From the NCBI GenBank assembly GCA_963822955.1, contig CAWGJS010000008.1, positions 186,001-250,000 of the forward strand: DNA of 64,000 nt, read 5' to 3'. Of the stretch, positions 41,689 to 53,430 are shown in pieces. Under the pieces are notes generated by a model. That model had not been told where the DNA came from, did not search any database, and worked only from the letters and a program-made list of their open reading frames with translations. The first letter of the stretch is position 1; each line of letters begins with the position of its first letter. This DNA is from JAJYUU01 sp963822955 (GTDB lineage: Bacteria; Actinomycetota; Actinomycetes; Streptosporangiales; Streptosporangiaceae). Both the position numbers and the translations under genes were made by a program.

Positions 41689-42467
41689 CTACACGTGGCG
41701 GTCAGCGAGATAGCCGGTCACCGCGAAGTCCAGCGGGACACCGTCGGTGGACGCAATCTCCCAGCCGAAGTTCACCTGGGTGAGCTGGTCGGAACCGCTC
41801 AGGTAATGGTGCCTGATCAGCCAGTTCAGCAGGCCCAGGAGATCGACCTGGCCGGTCGTCTCCGGCTTGCCGGCGGCGACGAAGCTGAACAATCCGAGCT
41901 GCCCTGGTAGACGGCGTACCTCCGGCCCGCGGCCACCACGTGATTGATCACTCCGCCCAGCGGGGTCTGGCCATGATTGTCCACCCACACCATGACTTCG
42001 ATCTTGTAGTTGTTCAGCCACAGGTCGTAGGCAGCCTCGGCGTCGTAGCTCAGCTTCGCCGGCGGCATTGCCTGGGCGAACGTACTGGTCAGCGATTTCA
42101 CCGAGCTCAGTGCCGGGTTCGGGAAGTTCTGCTGAACGCAGGGGTAGGTCTTCACACTCGTCGAGCCCGGCTGAACCGACTGAACGCCCCAGTGATGATA
42201 GGAGTCCGCCCAGACCAGCTGCGGTCCGGCTTGCGCGGTGTTCCATTCGTTGTTGTAGACGTCGAAGCGGCCATTGTTCCAGGAGCCGAACTTGGCCGAC
42301 GACGACCAGGCCGACCCGGCCGGCGCAGCAAGACGCATATTGTCGTACTGCCCCACATACGGGGCAGCAACTGGCTGCTTGCGCAGCGCGAGAAGCCCGA
42401 GCCCAGCAATCACGATCACGACAAGAGCCGCGACCCACCGACTGGCTGGCCGAGAGATTGAGCTCAC
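41689..42467 (-). pseudogene. GH12-like secreted or membrane-anchored glycoside hydrolase, one frameshift
   Basis: GTG start, then a basic tail and membrane segment near residues 12-28 (signal or anchor). GRFDVYNNEWNTAQAGPQL is typical of family 12 folds. YKIEVMVWVDNHGQTPLG carries the nucleophile Glu in the E-x-M-x-W motif. After a one-base shift near 41897-41910 the other frame gives LFSFVAAGKPETTGQVDLL and NFGWEIASTDGVPLDFAV with the presumed acid/base Glu. GH12 enzymes cut beta-1,4-glucans. Overall similarity is modest, so substrate is open. Confidence 0.6.
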
Positions 42468-42582
42468 GCTGCCGCCGCCCTTCTGGCTACGCCCCCGCGT
42501 CGCAAGTCCGGGTCTACCTCACGAGCGCTAGCAGCCTGCAACTCCGCAGGGTACCGGGAGTACCTGGCCCGCCACAGTGAGG

Positions 42583-44369
<1,787 letters not shown>

Positions 44370-44372
<3 letters not shown>

Positions 44373-45336
44373 GATGTCCTGAGCCCGTCGGGCATCGACT
44401 GCTGCGCCAGGCACCGGGCCGCTGGCCCGCACCGCCGAGCGGCAGACCCCGGCGCCGGTCAGCGCGACGGCGAGCTCGCGCGCATGCGCGGCGTCGCTGG
44501 CCAGGAACGCGCACGTCGGACCCGAACCAGAGACGAGGGCGCCGAGCGCGCCGTGCTCGCGCCCGGCCGTCAGCGTCCGCCGCAGCTCCGGCTGCAGCGA
44601 CAGCGCGGCCGGCTGCAGGTCGTTGGACAGCAGCGGACCCACCCTGGCCGGGTCACCGGAGCGGAGCGCGGTCATCAGCGGATGGCTGAGCTCGGGCTCG
44701 CCCGGCTCCGGCTGATCGCCAGCGGCAGCGCGGGCAGCCCTGAGCCGGTCGCACGTGGCGTAGACCTGCGCGGTCGACAGCCCTTCGATGGCCGAAGGCG
44801 AGCGCCCAGTGGTAGCTGCCGGCCGCAAGCGCAGGGGTCAGCTCCTCGCCGCGGCCGCGTCCCACAGCCGTGCCGCCGATCAGCGCGAACGGGACGTCGC
44901 TGCCCAGCTCGGCGGCGAGCTCGCTGAGCTGGCGCATTGACAGGCCCGTCTGCCACAGCTCGTTGCAGGCGAGCAGCGTTGCCGCCGCATCTGCGCTGCC
45001 GCCGGCCAGGCCGGCCGCGACGGGGATGCGCTTGCGGATGCGGATCTCCACGGCGGAGCCGCGCAGGCCGGCCGCCTTAACCAGCGCGCTGGCCGCCTTC
45101 CAGGCAAGGTTGGACCGGTCGAGCGGGACAGCCGCGGCGTCCTCGCCAGTGACGGTCAGCGACGTCTTGTCCGCTGACAAGACCATCACCTCGTCGAACA
45201 ACGACACCGCGTGGAATACGGTCACCAGCGAGTGGTAGCCGTCGGCGCGGGGTGGACCGACGGCGAGCTGAAGGTTGACCTTCGCCGGCACCCGGACGGT
45301 GACGGCCGCTCGAGTCGGCCTGGTGGTTGAGATCAC
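44370..45336 (-). pseudogene. ispE: 4-diphosphocytidyl-2-C-methyl-D-erythritol kinase, one frameshift
   Basis: GTG start overlapping the rsmA stop as GTGA. GHMP-kinase motifs are present: VRVPAKVNLQLAVGPPRADG, IPVAAGLAGGSADAAATLL for ATP binding, and ELGSDVPFALIGGTAVG. After YHWALAFG the frame shifts near 44755-44800. The other frame holds GLSTAQVYATCDRLR and VSGSGPTCAFLASDA to the C-terminus, then runs into the ABC-F gene without a stop. IspE phosphorylates CDP-methylerythritol in the MEP isoprenoid pathway and is normally essential. A sequencing indel is therefore the simplest explanation. Confidence 0.8.
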
Positions 45337-46247
45337 GACATGTTGATCGTATCCGGATCGCCGCCGCGCGTGCTCGCCGCCGCTATCCGGGCGAAGTCAG
45401 TGACGGCGAGTGCTTCACCGCGCAGCGACGGATCCACGCCGGCCGCACGCAAGATGACCTCCGCGGCCGCGGCCGAGCCCGCCCATGCCGCCAGCGCCGA
45501 GCGCAGCGTCTTGCGCCGCTGGGAGAACGCGGCGTCGATCACTGCGAAAGTCTCCTCGCGACTCGCCGTGCCGCGCACGGCCGCGGCCTCCGCCGGCGAG
45601 TGCCGCACCAGCGACACCAGCCCCGAGTCCACCCGCGGAACGGGCCAGAAGACCGCGCGGCCGACCGACCCGGCTCGGCGGACCGCGGCGTACCAGGCCA
45701 GCTTCGCCGATGGCACCCCGTATGTCCGGCTGCCGGGCGGCGCGCTCATCCGGTCCGCTACCTCCGCCTGCACCATCACCAGACCGCGTGCGAGCGAGGG
45801 AACGGTCGCCAGCAGATGCAGCACCACGGGCACGGAGACGTTGTAGGGAAGATTCGCGACCAGCACCGTCGGCGGCTCGCCCGTTAGCGGACCGAGCCGC
45901 GCGGCATCCGCCGTCACGACCTCGAGCCGGCCAGCCAGCTGCGGAGCCCGCGCCGCGACTGTCGCCGGCAGCTCTGCCGCCAGCGTCGGGTCGACCTCCA
46001 CCGCGATGACCCGGCGCGCCGCCGCCAGCAGCGGCAGCGTCAGTGAGCCGAACCCCGGACCGACCTCCAGCACCACGTCGTCCGGCTGCAGGGCCGCCAT
46101 GGCCGTGATCCGGCTGACGGTGCCAGCGTCGAGGACGAAGTTCTGGCCCAGCCGCTTCGATGGCTGGATGCCGAGCCGGGCCGCTAGCTCCCTGATCTCG
46201 GTCGGCCCGAGCAGGCGGGCCGCTGGCAGCGGGGTCAGGTTGGCCAA
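45333..46247 (-). CDS. rsmA: 16S rRNA (adenine1518/1519-N6)-dimethyltransferase
   Basis: About 304 residues if it starts at the TTG giving LANLTPLPAARLLG, which overlaps the tatD stop by 13 bases; the exact start is uncertain. KRLGQNFVLDAGTVSRI is the family N-terminus. VVLEVGPGFGSLTLPLL is SAM motif I and VLVANLPYNVSVPVVLHLL carries the catalytic N-L-P-Y. It dimethylates two adenines at the 3' end of 16S rRNA (KsgA). The cluster metG-tatD-rsmA-ispE is conserved in actinobacteria and each gene overlaps the next. Confidence 0.93.
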   Translation of the reverse strand: MANLTPLPAARLLGPTEIRELAARLGIQPSKRLGQNFVLDAGTVSRITAMAALQPDDVVLEVGPGFGSLTLPLLAAARRVIAVEVDPTLAAELPATVAARAPQLAGRLEVVTADAARLGPLTGEPPTVLVANLPYNVSVPVVLHLLATVPSLARGLVMVQAEVADRMSAPPGSRTYGVPSAKLAWYAAVRRAGSVGRAVFWPVPRVDSGLVSLVRHSPAEAAAVRGTASREETFAVIDAAFSQRRKTLRSALAAWAGSAAAAEVILRAAGVDPSLRGEALAVTDFARIAAASTRGGDPDTINMS

Positions 46248-47107
46248 GGCCCGAAGACCCGTTCGCCGGTGGCCTCGATCACCGCGCACAGCTTAGCGAC
46301 GTCCATCTGCTTAGCCGCGGCGAGGGCGCGCACCGTGTGCGCGACCTGGGCCGGAGCGTTGGACCTGCCGCGGACCGGCGACGGAGCGAGGAACGGCGCA
46401 TCGGTCTCGGCCAGGATCAGCTCGGCCGGCGTGACGGCAGCGGACTCGCGCAGGGCGGCTGCGTTCCCGAACGTAACCGTCCCGGCGAAGCTGAGCACAT
46501 ACCCGGCCGCCACGCAGCGCTCGGCCAGCTCCGCATCGCCGGAGTAGCAGTGAAAGATCACCTGCTCCGGCGCCCCGTCAGCGGCGAGGATCGCAAGCAC
46601 GTCCTCGTGCGCGTCCCGGTCGTGGATCATCAGCGGCTTGCCGGCCTGCTTTGCGATCTCGATATGCGCCCGGAACCAGTCTCGCTGCACCTGCGGCGAC
46701 GCGTTGTCCCGGTAGTAGTCCAGCCCGGTCTCCCCGACGGCCCGCACCTGTGGCAGCGCCGCGAGCCGCGCGATCTCGGCCAGGACGACATCCCGATCGG
46801 CGGCCGTGTCGGCAGCGGCTGCCGTCTCGTTCGGGTGGATGGCTACTGCCGCCGATACGGAGGGGAACGCGGCCGCGCAGTCCGCCGCCCACCGTGACGA
46901 CGGCACGTCACAGCCAACTGTGACGACCCGGCTGACACCAGCGGCTGCCGCCCGGGCGAGCGCGACCGCCACCGCCATATCGATCATGTCGAGGTGGCAG
47001 TGGCTGTCGAAGACAGTGCCCGGCAGCGGCTCGGGCGCCGGTGCTTGCGGCCGACCGATCCCGCTTCCGGGCCCGAACCCGCCGCCGGGAGCAGGCCGGT
47101 CCGTCAC
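46235..47107 (-). CDS. tatD: TatD-family metal-dependent deoxyribonuclease
   Basis: 290 residues from GTG overlapping the metG stop as GTGA. Metal ligands are visible: FDSHCHLDMID, VGETGLDYYRD, MIHDRDAHED and LILAETDAPFLAP, the standard TIM-barrel set. About 30 N-terminal residues are Pro/Gly-rich before the barrel. The family includes 3'-5' exonucleases that act on DNA and RNA during repair. It is translationally coupled to both metG and rsmA. Confidence 0.92.
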   Translation of the reverse strand: MTDRPAPGGGFGPGSGIGRPQAPAPEPLPGTVFDSHCHLDMIDMAVAVALARAAAAGVSRVVTVGCDVPSSRWAADCAAAFPSVSAAVAIHPNETAAAADTAADRDVVLAEIARLAALPQVRAVGETGLDYYRDNASPQVQRDWFRAHIEIAKQAGKPLMIHDRDAHEDVLAILAADGAPEQVIFHCYSGDAELAERCVAAGYVLSFAGTVTFGNAAALRESAAVTPAELILAETDAPFLAPSPVRGRSNAPAQVAHTVRALAAAKQMDVAKLCAVIEATGERVFGPWPT

Positions 47108-48894
47108 TTGTTCTCCAGCCGGGCCAGCTCCTCGTCCACGACTGACGGGTCCAGCTTGGTGAACAGCGGGACGGGCGGGCTGAGTGCCGTGCCCGGCTTG
47201 ACGGGCGCCGACTCCCACCGCGCGGCCGTCCGGTAGTCCCCGGTGATCACCGGGTAGTTCGGCCCGTCCTCCTCGGCCACCTCCTCGATCCGTGGCATGC
47301 CGGACCATTCCCCTGCTCCGCCGAGCATCTCGAATACCTTCTGCGACGACCGCGGCAGGAACGGCGTGAGCAGCGTCTTGCCGTCGTCCACGAGTTGCAG
47401 CGCCACGTGCAGGATCGTGCGCATCCGGTCCGGGTCGGACTCGCGCAGCTTCCATGGCGCGTGGTCGGACAGGTACTTGTTGGCCTCGCCGATCGTGCGC
47501 ATGGCCTCGGTGCAGGCCGCCTTGAAGCGGCAGCGCTCCAGCAGGTCGCCGACCGTCGTGAAGGCGGCTGCGGACCTCTCAAGCAGTGCCCGGTCTGTCT
47601 CGGTCAGCTCGCCTGGGGCAGGGATCTCGCCGATGTTGCGGGCGGCGAACGAGATCGATCGGTTCACCAGGTTGCCCCAGTTCGCCACGAGCTCGTCATT
47701 GTTCCGGCGGACGAACTCGCTCCAGGTGAAGTCGGTGTCGTGCGTCTCCGGGCCGGCGATCGCCACGTAGTAGCGGAGAGCGTCGACGTCATAACGGGCA
47801 AGGAAGTCGCGGACGTAGATGACGACCGAGCGCGACGAGGAGAACTTCTTGCCCTCCATCGTGAGGAACTCGCTGGAGACGACCTCAGAGGGCAGGTTGA
47901 GAGCGCCGAGCGCACCAGGCGTGCCGCCCCTGGCGCCCATGCCGTCGTAGCCGAGAAGCATGGCCGGCCAGATCTCGGCATGGAAGACGATGTTGTCCTT
48001 GCCCATGAAGTAGTACGCGTCGGCATCCGGCGCCTGCCACCAGGCCCGCCAGGCGTCCGGGTCGCCGGTGCGCCTGGCCCACTCGACTGACGCCGACAGG
48101 TAGCCGATGACGGCGTCGAACCAGACGTAGATGCGCTTGTCGTTCAGGTCATGCCAGCCGTCGAGCGGTATCGGCACACCCCAGTCCAGGTCCCTGGTGA
48201 TAGCGCGCGGCTGCAGTTCGCTGAGCAGGTTCAGGGAGAACTTCAGCACGTTGGGGCGCCACTGACCGCTCTTGCTCTGCAGCCAGGTGCCCAGCACGTC
48301 CGCGAAGGCAGGCAGGTCAAGGAAGAACTGCTCGGTCTCGGCGAAGATCGGGGTCTCGCCGTTGATCCTCGAACGCGGGTTGATCAGGTCCGCGGGGTCG
48401 AGCTGGTTGCCGCAGTTGTCGCACTGGTCGCCACGCGCGCCGTCGTAACCGCAGATCGGGCACGTGCCCTCGATATAGCGGTCGGGCAGCGTCCGGCCCG
48501 TCGACGGCGAGACCGCCCCGAGTGTCTTGCGCGGGAAGATATAGCCGTTGTTGTAGAGGCCGAGGAAGATCTCCTGCACGACCGAGTAGTGGTTGCGCGT
48601 CGTGGTCCGGGTGAACAGGTCGTAGGACATGTCCAGGCCGGCCAGGTCCTCGGCGATCACCAGGTTGTACCGGTCGGCGAGCTCGCGCGCGGTGACGCCT
48701 TCGGCGTCGGCCTGGACCTGGATCGGAGTTCCGTGCTCGTCGGTCCCGCTGACCATCAGCACCCGGTTGCCGCGCATTCGCTGGTACCGCGAGAACATGT
48801 CGCAGGGCAGGCCGAAGCCTGATACGTGGCCGATGTGCCGCGGGCCGTTCGCATACGGCCACGCCGGTGCGCTGAGAATGTGGCGGCTGGTCAT
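47104..48894 (-). CDS. metG: Methionyl-tRNA synthetase
   Basis: 596 residues. APAWPYANGPRHIGHVSGFG holds the HIGH motif, and EGKKFSSSRSVV is the KMSKS loop. A zinc knuckle (CPICGYDGARGDQCDNCG) sits in the connective peptide, and the anticodon-binding helices follow (FVRRNNDELVANWGNLVNRS). The C-terminal tRNA-binding OB domain found in some bacteria is absent, which is normal for this group. It charges initiator and elongator tRNA-Met. It starts the metG-tatD-rsmA-ispE operon. Confidence 0.97.
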   Translation of the reverse strand: MTSRHILSAPAWPYANGPRHIGHVSGFGLPCDMFSRYQRMRGNRVLMVSGTDEHGTPIQVQADAEGVTARELADRYNLVIAEDLAGLDMSYDLFTRTTTRNHYSVVQEIFLGLYNNGYIFPRKTLGAVSPSTGRTLPDRYIEGTCPICGYDGARGDQCDNCGNQLDPADLINPRSRINGETPIFAETEQFFLDLPAFADVLGTWLQSKSGQWRPNVLKFSLNLLSELQPRAITRDLDWGVPIPLDGWHDLNDKRIYVWFDAVIGYLSASVEWARRTGDPDAWRAWWQAPDADAYYFMGKDNIVFHAEIWPAMLLGYDGMGARGGTPGALGALNLPSEVVSSEFLTMEGKKFSSSRSVVIYVRDFLARYDVDALRYYVAIAGPETHDTDFTWSEFVRRNNDELVANWGNLVNRSISFAARNIGEIPAPGELTETDRALLERSAAAFTTVGDLLERCRFKAACTEAMRTIGEANKYLSDHAPWKLRESDPDRMRTILHVALQLVDDGKTLLTPFLPRSSQKVFEMLGGAGEWSGMPRIEEVAEEDGPNYPVITGDYRTAARWESAPVKPGTALSPPVPLFTKLDPSVVDEELARLENK

Positions 48895-48946
48895 GAGCTC
48901 CAGCCTAGTGGGCGGCTGGCATCGGCCACCCGAACGGCTGGCCTGC

Positions 48947-49741
48947 TTAGGCCCAGGTCACGTGCATGTTCGACGTCCAGCCGTTCAGCAGGTTCGCCTC
49001 GCCGCTGACCACGACATCGGCCCTTACCGGATCGGCGCGGTTCCACAGCAGCAGGTACAGCCCCGATGCGGGCCCGCTGACCGTGCAGTCTGCTGGTGGG
49101 CCGTCCTGACGGCTACCGCTGCCGGTCGCCAGGATCCGGCTTGCGTCCCGGCTCAGCCGGACATGCCAGGCCTGCCCGGTATCGATCGCACGGGCTTCGA
49201 GCACGCGGCTGTCACCGGCAGGTGCAGTCCCCGCGCCAGCTTTGGTGCCGTCGCGGCCGAAGAACCCGATCAGCAGCTCATCGATGCCATCTGCGGCGAA
49301 CTCGGCGGAGTAATCCGGCCGGCCGGCCGCCGCCAATTCGACGTCGGCCCGGTGGATAGCTGTCTCGTGCGCCTGCCGGCGGGCCCAGAACGCCCGCGGC
49401 GATGGGGCGGGCAGGAACGTCCAGGCCGCCATGGCCGGATCTGCCTGGCTGAGTGCGGTTATGAGCCCGGTCAGCCCGCTGATGTACCAGTCGGCCAGCA
49501 TGACGTCGGGCGGACCGGCGGCGAACTGCTCGGCTTCACTCAGCTCCGGCACCGTCTCGGTGAACTGGCCGGCCACGTAGCCGGTCGCCCACCGGTGCAC
49601 GTAACCAAGGTGCCGGACTACGTCACGCACCCGCCAGCCCGGGCACGTCGGCACAACTGCGTCGGGTCCCGCGCGGTCTGCCGCGTCCGCCAGCAGCGTC
49701 CCGTGGCGGACCAGGGCGGCGACGTGCTCCTCGATCTCCAT
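48947..49741 (-). CDS. Mycothiol-type maleylpyruvate isomerase family protein (DinB-like fold)
   Basis: About 264 residues from ATG at 49741. VPTCPGWRVRDVVRHLGYVHRWATGY is the characteristic metal-binding start of the MDMPI N-terminal domain, and FWARRQAHETAIHRADVELA supplies the second histidine pair. A small C-terminal domain follows (CTVSGPASGLYLLLWNRADP). Family members are mycothiol-dependent isomerases or uncharacterised thiol-linked proteins found only in actinobacteria. It is monocistronic here and gives no further clue to the substrate. Confidence 0.8.
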   Translation of the reverse strand: MEIEEHVAALVRHGTLLADAADRAGPDAVVPTCPGWRVRDVVRHLGYVHRWATGYVAGQFTETVPELSEAEQFAAGPPDVMLADWYISGLTGLITALSQADPAMAAWTFLPAPSPRAFWARRQAHETAIHRADVELAAAGRPDYSAEFAADGIDELLIGFFGRDGTKAGAGTAPAGDSRVLEARAIDTGQAWHVRLSRDASRILATGSGSRQDGPPADCTVSGPASGLYLLLWNRADPVRADVVVSGEANLLNGWTSNMHVTWA

Positions 49742-49868
49742 GACGGGCATCGTGCCAGCCGCACACGACATTGCACCCGGTTCAGCGATCTGTGCCGGAC
49801 TTTTATTCTATTATGAGCTAATTGCGGCGCACGGAACGGGTGCAATGTCGGCCGGCAGGCCCCAGCGC

Positions 49869-50800
49869 CTAGCTCTGCTTTGGCGAATCGGGCAGTTCCG
49901 CCGCCTCAGTAACAACGGCGCCGTAGAGATCGCGCTTGCGCAGGCCAAGCTCGGCCGCCACCGCGGCGACCGCGTCTCGCCGGGTTGCTCCCTCCCGGAC
50001 CCGTGCGCGCACCTCAGCTACGGCGTCCGACTGCGCGACTGCCCCCGGCAGCTGCGAAGCGCCGGCCACCACGAGTGTCACCTCGCCGAGGACGCCATCG
50101 GCCAGCCGATCCGCCAGCTCGCCCAGCGACCCCCTCAGCACCTCCTCGTGCGTCTTCGTCAGCTCGCGGCACACCACGGCTCGCCGGTCCGGGCCGAACG
50201 CGGCAGCCAGGCCGGCCAGCGTCGCGCCGATGCGGCGGGGCGACTCGAAGAAGACCAGGGTCCGGGATTCGGCCGCGAGATCGGCGAAACGCCGGGCGCG
50301 CTCGCCTGCCTTGCGCGGCGGGAAGCCCTCGAAGGCGAACCGGTCCGACGGCAGCCCGGAAATAGCCAGGGCCGCGGTGACGGCCGACGGCCCGGGCAGC
50401 ACTGTGACGCGCATTCCGGCCTGTGCTGCTGCGGCGACCAGCCGGTAGCCGGGATCGCTCACGCCCGGCATGCCGGCGTCGGTAATGAGCAGGATGTCCT
50501 GACCGCCGGCCAGCTCAGCCAGCAAGTCCGGTACGCGGCGACTTTCTACGTCGTCGTAGTAGGACACGACACGGCCGGTGAGCCGGACGCCGAGTGCGGC
50601 CGCCAGCCTGCGGACGCGCCTGGTGTCCTCGGCCGCGATCAGGCCGGCCGAATCGAGGGCCGCCGCCAGCCTGCCGAGGCATCGGCCGGCTGCCCAATTG
50701 GCGCAGCCGCTAGCGTCAGGGTGCCCTGGCCTGTCCCGCCGCCGGCACTCTCGCCTGCTGTAGCGGGATAGACCGGCTGCTGGCTACCGCTCAGTCCCAT
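49869..50800 (-). pseudogene. rsmI: 16S rRNA (cytidine1402-2'-O)-methyltransferase, one frameshift
   Basis: The N-terminal strand GQGTLTLAAAPIGQPADAS is in one frame. After a one-base shift near 50670-50690 the rest is continuous: RLAAALDSAGLIAAEDTRRV, VVSYYDDVESRRVPDLL, LLITDAGMPGVSDPGYRLV, LPGPSAVTAALAISGL and GFPPRKAGERARRF. This is a full RsmI of the tetrapyrrole-methylase fold. The C-terminal helix-turn-helix-like domain is also there (ATRRDAVAAVAAELGLRKRD). The start is uncertain; ATG at 50800 follows GGGAG closely. It is divergent from pmt. Confidence 0.8.
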
Positions 50801-50844
50801 CTCCCGGCCCAGGCTAACCTTGCCGGCCTCTAACATGGCTCACG

Positions 50845-52473
50845 ATGAACGCCTACCAGACGGTGTCGGCGAACGACACGGACGACGGTACCCGGCTGGC
50901 CAGGGCTGGCCGCCGCGGCTCCGCGCTCGTGCTCGGCAGCACCTTCTGGGGCTGGGCTGGCCCGGTGCTCATCATGATCTTCGGCGGCTTCCTGCGGTTC
51001 TACCGGCTGAGCAAGCCCGATGCTGTCGTGTTCGACGAGACGTACTACGTGCCGGACGCGAACTCAATCCTGCACCATGGCGTCGAACTCCAGCACTTTC
51101 GCTACGTCAACTCTCAGCTCGTGCACGGCAATCCGGACATCTTCCTCAAGAAGAACGGGGTGCTGCAGCCGGAGCTCGTCGCGCACCCTGCCCTCGGCAA
51201 GATCATGATGGCCTTCGGGCAGTGGCTGTTCGGCCTGACGCCATTCGGCTGGCGGTTCACCGTTGCGCTGGTCGGCACGATCTCCATCCTGATGGTCGCC
51301 CGGATTGCCAGGCGGATGACCAGGTCCACCATGCTCGGCTGCGTCGCCGGGCTGCTGCTGGCCCTGGATGGCCTGGAACTGGTGCTGAGCCGGACCGCGA
51401 TCCTGGACATCTTCGTGATGTTCTGGGTACTGGCCGCGTTCGGGCTGCTCGTGATCGACCGGGATCACACGATTGCCCGCCTGCAAGAAGCCGCGGCGGC
51501 CGGGCCGAACGACATCGCCGGACCAAAGCTGGGCATTCGCTGGCTGCGGGTGGCCGCCGGGCTGTGCCTGGGGGCGGCCTGCGCGAGCAAGTGGAACGGA
51601 GTCTGGTTCCTCTTCGCCTTCGCCGGGCTGGCGGTGGCCTGGGATATGGGCGCCCGCCGGGCCGCCGGCTATACGAACTGGCTGTCCGGCGGCCTGCGCA
51701 GCGACGTCAAGTGGCTGCCGGCCTGGTTCCTCGCGGCTCCGGCAGTTGTCTACATCGCATCGTGGACCGGCTGGTTCGCCACCAGCGACGGTGAGTACCG
51801 GAACTGGGCAGCCTCGCACGGCAACCACACGCCGATCTGGTCCACCATCGACTCCTGGTACCAGTACAACCACTGGATGCTGCAGTTCGGGACCGGCCTG
51901 ACTAGCTTCCAGTCCTACAAGTCCAACCCAGTCGGCTGGCTGGTGCTCGCCCGGCCCATCTCGTTCTACTGGTGCGCAGGGAACTCTGTGCCGAAATGCG
52001 GGGTCGGTACCGGGTACGCGCAGGAAGTGCTGGCCATCGGCACGCCGCTGATCTGGTGGGGCGGCACGCTCGCGCTGTTGTTCTGCCTCGGCTGGTGGCT
52101 CACCGGCCTCATTGGCGACATCACGTTCGGCCGGACGCCGCGGCGTGACTGGCGGGCCGGGGCGGTCCTGCTCGGCGTCGCGGCGGGCTGGCTGCCCTGG
52201 ATTTGGTACGCCTGGCACGACCACCGGACCGAGTTCTACTACTACGCGGTGGCCTTCGATCCGTTCCTGGTCATCGCCATCACGCTGTGCCTGGGCTTGA
52301 TTATCGGGCCGTCCAGGGCGGCACCTGGACGCCGTGCGATAGGCGCAGTCGCGGCCGGGGGGTACCTGGTCGCGGTGCTGGTCAACCTGGCGTACATGTA
52401 TCCCGTCCTGACGGCCGAGATCATCCCTTACTCCTCCTGGCTGTCGCGGATGTGGTTCGGCCGCTGGATCTGA
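50845..52473 (+). CDS. Dolichyl-phosphate-mannose--protein mannosyltransferase (Pmt, GT39)
   Basis: 542 residues with about ten membrane segments. The first extracytoplasmic loop has the catalytic acidic pair in VVFDETYYVPDANS. KNGVLQPELVAHPALGKIMMAFGQ and ASKWNGVWFLF are typical of actinobacterial Pmt. In Mycobacterium and Streptomyces this enzyme O-mannosylates secreted proteins during Sec export, using polyprenyl-phosphate mannose. It begins 45 bases from the rsmI start in the divergent direction, the conserved actinobacterial arrangement. A short hairpin follows the stop. Confidence 0.92.
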   Translation: MNAYQTVSANDTDDGTRLARAGRRGSALVLGSTFWGWAGPVLIMIFGGFLRFYRLSKPDAVVFDETYYVPDANSILHHGVELQHFRYVNSQLVHGNPDIFLKKNGVLQPELVAHPALGKIMMAFGQWLFGLTPFGWRFTVALVGTISILMVARIARRMTRSTMLGCVAGLLLALDGLELVLSRTAILDIFVMFWVLAAFGLLVIDRDHTIARLQEAAAAGPNDIAGPKLGIRWLRVAAGLCLGAACASKWNGVWFLFAFAGLAVAWDMGARRAAGYTNWLSGGLRSDVKWLPAWFLAAPAVVYIASWTGWFATSDGEYRNWAASHGNHTPIWSTIDSWYQYNHWMLQFGTGLTSFQSYKSNPVGWLVLARPISFYWCAGNSVPKCGVGTGYAQEVLAIGTPLIWWGGTLALLFCLGWWLTGLIGDITFGRTPRRDWRAGAVLLGVAAGWLPWIWYAWHDHRTEFYYYAVAFDPFLVIAITLCLGLIIGPSRAAPGRRAIGAVAAGGYLVAVLVNLAYMYPVLTAEIIPYSSWLSRMWFGRWI

Positions 52474-52537
52474 TCCCACGCGGGCACTCTGAGGTCCGGG
52501 CCACCCGGCGACCGGGCGCGGCGCGAAACCCCTAAGT

Positions 52538-52556
52538 CCTGCCAAACTTGGGCAGG
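52538..52556 (+). terminator. Short hairpin downstream of pmt
   Basis: CCTGCC (52538-52543) and GGCAGG (52551-52556) flank a seven-base AT-containing loop about 65 bases after the pmt stop. A weak TTCC follows. It is a plausible but modest terminator. Confidence 0.4.
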
Positions 52557-52730
52557 TTCCGTCGTGCGGATTCATGAGTTGCCCGCCCGACTGGCCTTCG
52601 GATTCAGCCGTCTAGCTGCTCCAACGCTGCGCTTATGACTCTCCGTAGCGGGATTGTTACTTAGATCACGCATCCGGCTCCGGCCCGGCTGCGTCATAGG
52701 GGTGTCAGTTCACCGAGGGGGAGGCAGCGG

Positions 52731-53318
52731 ATGGCGACGGTTGACGTAAAGCGGGAGGCGCAGACGGCCGACCGCGCGCGCTTTGAGCGCGACGTGGTCC
52801 CGTTCATGGGCCAGCTTTACCCGGCCGCACTCCGCATGACCAGGAACCCCAGTGACGCCGAGGACCTCATCCAGGAGACGTTCGCCAAGGCGTTCGCAGG
52901 CTTCCACCAGTTCAAGCCGGACACCAACCTGCGAGCCTGGCTGCACCGGATCCTGTCGAACACCTTCATCAACAGCTACCGGAAGAAGCGCCGCGAGCCA
53001 GTTCAGGATCTTGGCTTCGACTTCCAGGAAGACTGGCAGACCGGCAACGACCCGCTGACCCCGCCAGTCGCCTCGGCCGAGGCGCAGGCACTGGAGCGGC
53101 TAGCTGACTCCGAGATCCTGAGGGCGCTGCGCGAGCTGCCTGCCGAGTTCCGGGTTGCGATCTACCTCGCGGATATCGAGGGCTACCCGTACCGGCAGAT
53201 CGCCGACATGATGGGCATCCCCATCGGAACGGTGATGTCGCGACTGCACCGCGGCCGGGCCAAGCTCAAGCAGCGACTGATCGGCCGCGCGCCGGAAGGC
53301 CTGGCGAGGGCTTCGTAA
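52731..53318 (+). CDS. sigR: SigR/SigH-type ECF sigma factor
   Basis: 195 residues, ATG after GGGGGAGG. Region 2 is PFMGQLYPAALRMTRNPSDA followed by EDLIQETFAKAFAGFHQFKP and TNLRAWLHRILSNTFINSYR. Region 4 is LRALRELPAEFRVAIYLADI and EGYPYRQIADMMGIPIGTVM. This is close to the thiol-stress sigma SigR of Streptomyces and SigH of Mycobacterium. In those genomes the zinc anti-sigma gene rsrA/rshA follows directly. Here the next gene is ssgB and no HxxxCxxC protein is visible, so regulation may differ. Confidence 0.85.
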   Translation: MATVDVKREAQTADRARFERDVVPFMGQLYPAALRMTRNPSDAEDLIQETFAKAFAGFHQFKPDTNLRAWLHRILSNTFINSYRKKRREPVQDLGFDFQEDWQTGNDPLTPPVASAEAQALERLADSEILRALRELPAEFRVAIYLADIEGYPYRQIADMMGIPIGTVMSRLHRGRAKLKQRLIGRAPEGLARAS

Positions 53319-53430
53319 TCCGAAGGGCCACCGCCTGGCCCCAGCTGCGGACGATGTCCGCGCTGATCAGCAACCCCACAGAAGAGTAAGGCCCGGCAAG
53401 CCGGGACACGACGAGGCAAAGGTCTAACGA